The notes beneath the pieces were generated by a model. It searched no databases. It worked only from the letters and a program-made list of their open reading frames with translations, and was not told where the DNA came from. Both the position numbers and the translations under genes were made by a program. Source: Sphingopyxis fribergensis (GTDB lineage: Bacteria; Pseudomonadota; Alphaproteobacteria; Sphingomonadales; Sphingomonadaceae). From it: a stretch of 64,000 nt of DNA. The stretch spans positions 3,448,501 to 3,512,500 of the forward strand of contig NZ_CP009122.1 in assembly GCF_000803645.1 (NCBI RefSeq), in the 5' to 3' direction. Below, one piece after another: positions 62,529 through 64,000 of the stretch (position 1 is the stretch's first letter; each line of letters begins with the position of its first letter).

Positions 62529-62993
62529 ATGAAACGCGACAGCCGACTCTCGGGCGTGCTCCACGTCCTCCTCCATATGGCCGAGCATCGCGCCCCGATG
62601 ACCTCGGACCAGCTGGCAAAGGCGATGCAGACGCACCCCGTTGTCATCCGCCGTATCCTCGGCGGACTCCGCGATGCGGGCTTCGTGCGTAGCGAAAAGG
62701 GGCACGGCGGCGGCTGGACGATCGCGAGAGACCTTGCCGACATCACGATGCGCGACGTCTATGACGCGATCGGCCGCCCCGGCCTGATGGCGATGGCCAA
62801 CCGCACCGAGGCGCCCGGCTGTCTCGTCGAGCAAGCTGTCAACGCCGCGCTCGATACCAGTTTCCAGGAAGCCGAGGCGCTGCTGCTCGCCCGCTTCGGC
62901 GAGGTGACGCTTGCGCAGCTCGCCGCCGATTTCCACGCGCGCATGGCCGCGCGCTCCCTCTCCCCCACCGCACAGGAGCATATCCATGGCTGA
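62529..62993 (+). CDS. Rrf2-family transcriptional regulator
   Basis: 154 residues. An N-terminal winged helix (RLSGVLHVLLHMAEHRAPMTSDQLAKAMQTHPVVIRRILGGLRDAGFVRSEKGHGGGW) is typical of Rrf2. One cysteine in EAPGCLVEQAV could sense redox or thiols; the three-cysteine cluster of IscR/NsrR is absent. It overlaps the methyltransferase gene by eight bases. Upstream, 62285-62528 shows no gene. Confidence 0.92.
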   Translation: MKRDSRLSGVLHVLLHMAEHRAPMTSDQLAKAMQTHPVVIRRILGGLRDAGFVRSEKGHGGGWTIARDLADITMRDVYDAIGRPGLMAMANRTEAPGCLVEQAVNAALDTSFQEAEALLLARFGEVTLAQLAADFHARMAARSLSPTAQEHIHG

Positions 62994-63681
62994 AGGCGCC
63001 CAGCATTTCCTCGACAGCTTCAAGGACCCCGAAGCGGTCGCGCGCTATACCGAAGGGCCCCGCCGCTTCGTCCCCGGACTCGACGGGCTCCACCGCATGA
63101 CCGGCCTCCTGCTCGCCGAGCGCGTGCCCGCGGACGCGCATATCCTCGTCCTCGGCGCGGGCGGCGGCAGCGAGATGAAGGCGATGGCCGACGCGCATCC
63201 GGGCTGGCGCTTCACCGGCGTCGACCCGGCGGGGCCGATGCTCGATCTGGCCGCCAAGGTCTTGGGCGCGAACGCGCACCGCGCCGACCTGATCGAAGGC
63301 TATATCGACGACGCGCCTGCCGGACCCTTCGACGGCGCGACCTGCCTCCTCACGCTCCATTTCCTCGAGCGCGAAGAACGCATCCGCACCGCCGCCGAAA
63401 TCCGCGCCCGCCTCAAACCCGGCGCCCCGTTCGTCGCCGCGCATGGCAGCTTCCCGCAAGAGCCGGGCGAGCGCGACCGCTGGCTCGACCGCTACGCCGC
63501 TTTTGCCATCGCATCGGGCGGCGAACCCGATCAGGTTGCCAAGGGCCGCGAAGCCGTCGCCACCCATGTCGCAATGCTGAGTCCCGAAGCCGATGTCGAG
63601 GTTCTGCGCGCCGCGGGTTTTACCGGCGTCGAGCAATTTTACGCCGCCTTTACCTGGCGCGGATGGGTGGGTTATGCGTGA
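62986..63681 (+). CDS. Class I SAM-dependent methyltransferase
   Basis: 231 residues from the ATG at 62986. The SAM-binding motif I is HILVLGAGGGSEMKAMAD, motif II FTGVDPAGPMLDLAAKVL, and TCLLTLHFLEREERIRTAAEI is motif IV/post. The Rrf2 gene overlaps its start, so it is the likely target or partner of that regulator. Substrate unknown; a reactive-compound detoxification role is possible. Confidence 0.9.
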   Translation: MAEGAQHFLDSFKDPEAVARYTEGPRRFVPGLDGLHRMTGLLLAERVPADAHILVLGAGGGSEMKAMADAHPGWRFTGVDPAGPMLDLAAKVLGANAHRADLIEGYIDDAPAGPFDGATCLLTLHFLEREERIRTAAEIRARLKPGAPFVAAHGSFPQEPGERDRWLDRYAAFAIASGGEPDQVAKGREAVATHVAMLSPEADVEVLRAAGFTGVEQFYAAFTWRGWVGYA

Positions 63682-63710
63682 GGGCGGGTTTTGACCGGGG
63701 CGGCCGTAAA

Positions 63711-63845
63711 TCCTCCCAGTGGCGAAGCCATGGGGAGGTGGCAGCGCGAAGCGCTGACGGAGGGGCTAATGCCGCCGACGTTGCGGCCCTTCCACCACTC
63801 GCTGGGCGAGCGGTGCCCCTCCCCATGGCTTCGCCACAGGGAGGA
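63711..63845. repeat. Intergenic inverted repeat, family B, copy 3
   Basis: Outer arms TCCTCCCAGTGGCGAAGCC and GCTTCGCCACAGGGAGGA around a ~95-bp centre with GCAGCGCGAAGCGCTGACGG. The best-preserved copy of the family. Confidence 0.82.
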
Positions 63846-63964
63846 GCAAACGTCCACTCCCCACCCCATATCGACCTGTTCTGTTCCTGATACCCGACAG
63901 CCACCAATGGCTCCTGCGCTTCGCGCCGCCTCGATCGTCGCTGCGCGCTTGCGTCGGGCATAAA

Positions 63965-63990
63965 TACAATATATTGCGCAATATATTGTA
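63965..63990. promoter_or_regulatory. Perfect 26-bp palindrome at the window edge
   Basis: Two 13-base halves (TACAATATATTGC and its complement) meet without a spacer. It is AT-rich in a GC-rich setting, the form of an operator for a dimeric repressor at the promoter of a gene that lies beyond this window. No gene inside the window is clearly controlled by it. Confidence 0.6.
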
Positions 63991-64000
63991 CGAATCGCAT

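Noticed and set aside
63650..64000. Open frame on the minus strand at the right edge
   Set aside because: Most of it is the family B repeat read as protein; it begins in the palindrome and has no recognisable domain.
1..64000. CRISPR arrays, tRNA or rRNA genes
   Set aside because: I saw no regularly spaced direct repeats, no tRNA-like cloverleaf with a conserved TTCGAATC-type arm, and no rRNA segments. A covariance-model search was not possible here.

Overview
This is a chromosomal window from a high-GC alphaproteobacterium. Gene content points to Sphingomonadales (Sphingopyxis/Sphingomonas-like): a PhyR-NepR-EcfG general stress locus with an HWE-family kinase, paired GIN-domain (DUF2807) proteins, a Flp-type pilin, an Anbu peptidase cluster and many intergenic palindromes. 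The genus is inferred from this content, not from any search. Genes are tightly packed, and many neighbours overlap by four bases (ATGA or GTGA), which indicates translationally coupled operons.

Layout. 0.2-6 kb: Flp pilin, M48 metalloprotease behind an EcfG-type promoter, accA, xerD and two unassigned genes. 6-8.4 kb: a lower-GC membrane gene, then aroK-aroB. 8.5-12.7 kb: radA-cvpA-NifU-like-CPA2 antiporter operon (minus strand). 12.9-19.7 kb: transaldolase-like aldolase, crotonase, thiolase-like protein, ALDH7-type dehydrogenase and acs. 19.9-25.3 kb: beta-lactamase-fold serine hydrolase, then a four-gene set of Anbu, transglutaminase, alpha-E protein and ATP-grasp protein. 25.5-32.8 kb: secA, secreted proteins, an SDR enzyme and two GIN-domain proteins.

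32.9-36.2 kb is a small integrated element lodged in the 5' end of a greA/greB-family gene. A 22-bp duplication of the gene start (one mismatch) flanks it, and 10-bp motifs recur near both ends in opposite orientation. It carries a retron-type reverse transcriptase, two XRE regulators, a small cationic hydrophobic protein, a one-TM protein, an AlpA-like HTH protein and a structured non-coding stretch that could be the msr-msd RNA. No recombinase is encoded inside. This is the most novel part of the window.

36.1-46.7 kb: greB-like gene, SANT-like small protein, flavoprotein, DEAD-box helicase, quinone oxidoreductase, then a formaldehyde/one-carbon set (frmA, purU, fghA) with a LysR-oxidoreductase pair and a trans-editing deacylase. 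47-49.4 kb: L-serine dehydratase and Fe/Mn superoxide dismutase. 49.6-54.8 kb: a coupled DNA-repair operon (radical SAM protein, UdgX, ligase-associated exonuclease, ATP-dependent DNA ligase). 54.9-59.6 kb: the general stress response locus (HWE kinase, PhyR, two EcfG sigma factors, NepR) with a blue-light BLUF protein just upstream of one sigma gene. 59.6-64 kb: PQQ-type sugar dehydrogenase, hydrolase, GNAT, Rrf2 regulator and methyltransferase. A perfect 26-bp palindrome lies at the right edge.

At least six families of intergenic inverted repeats recur across the window. I saw no tRNA, rRNA, CRISPR array or transposase gene.
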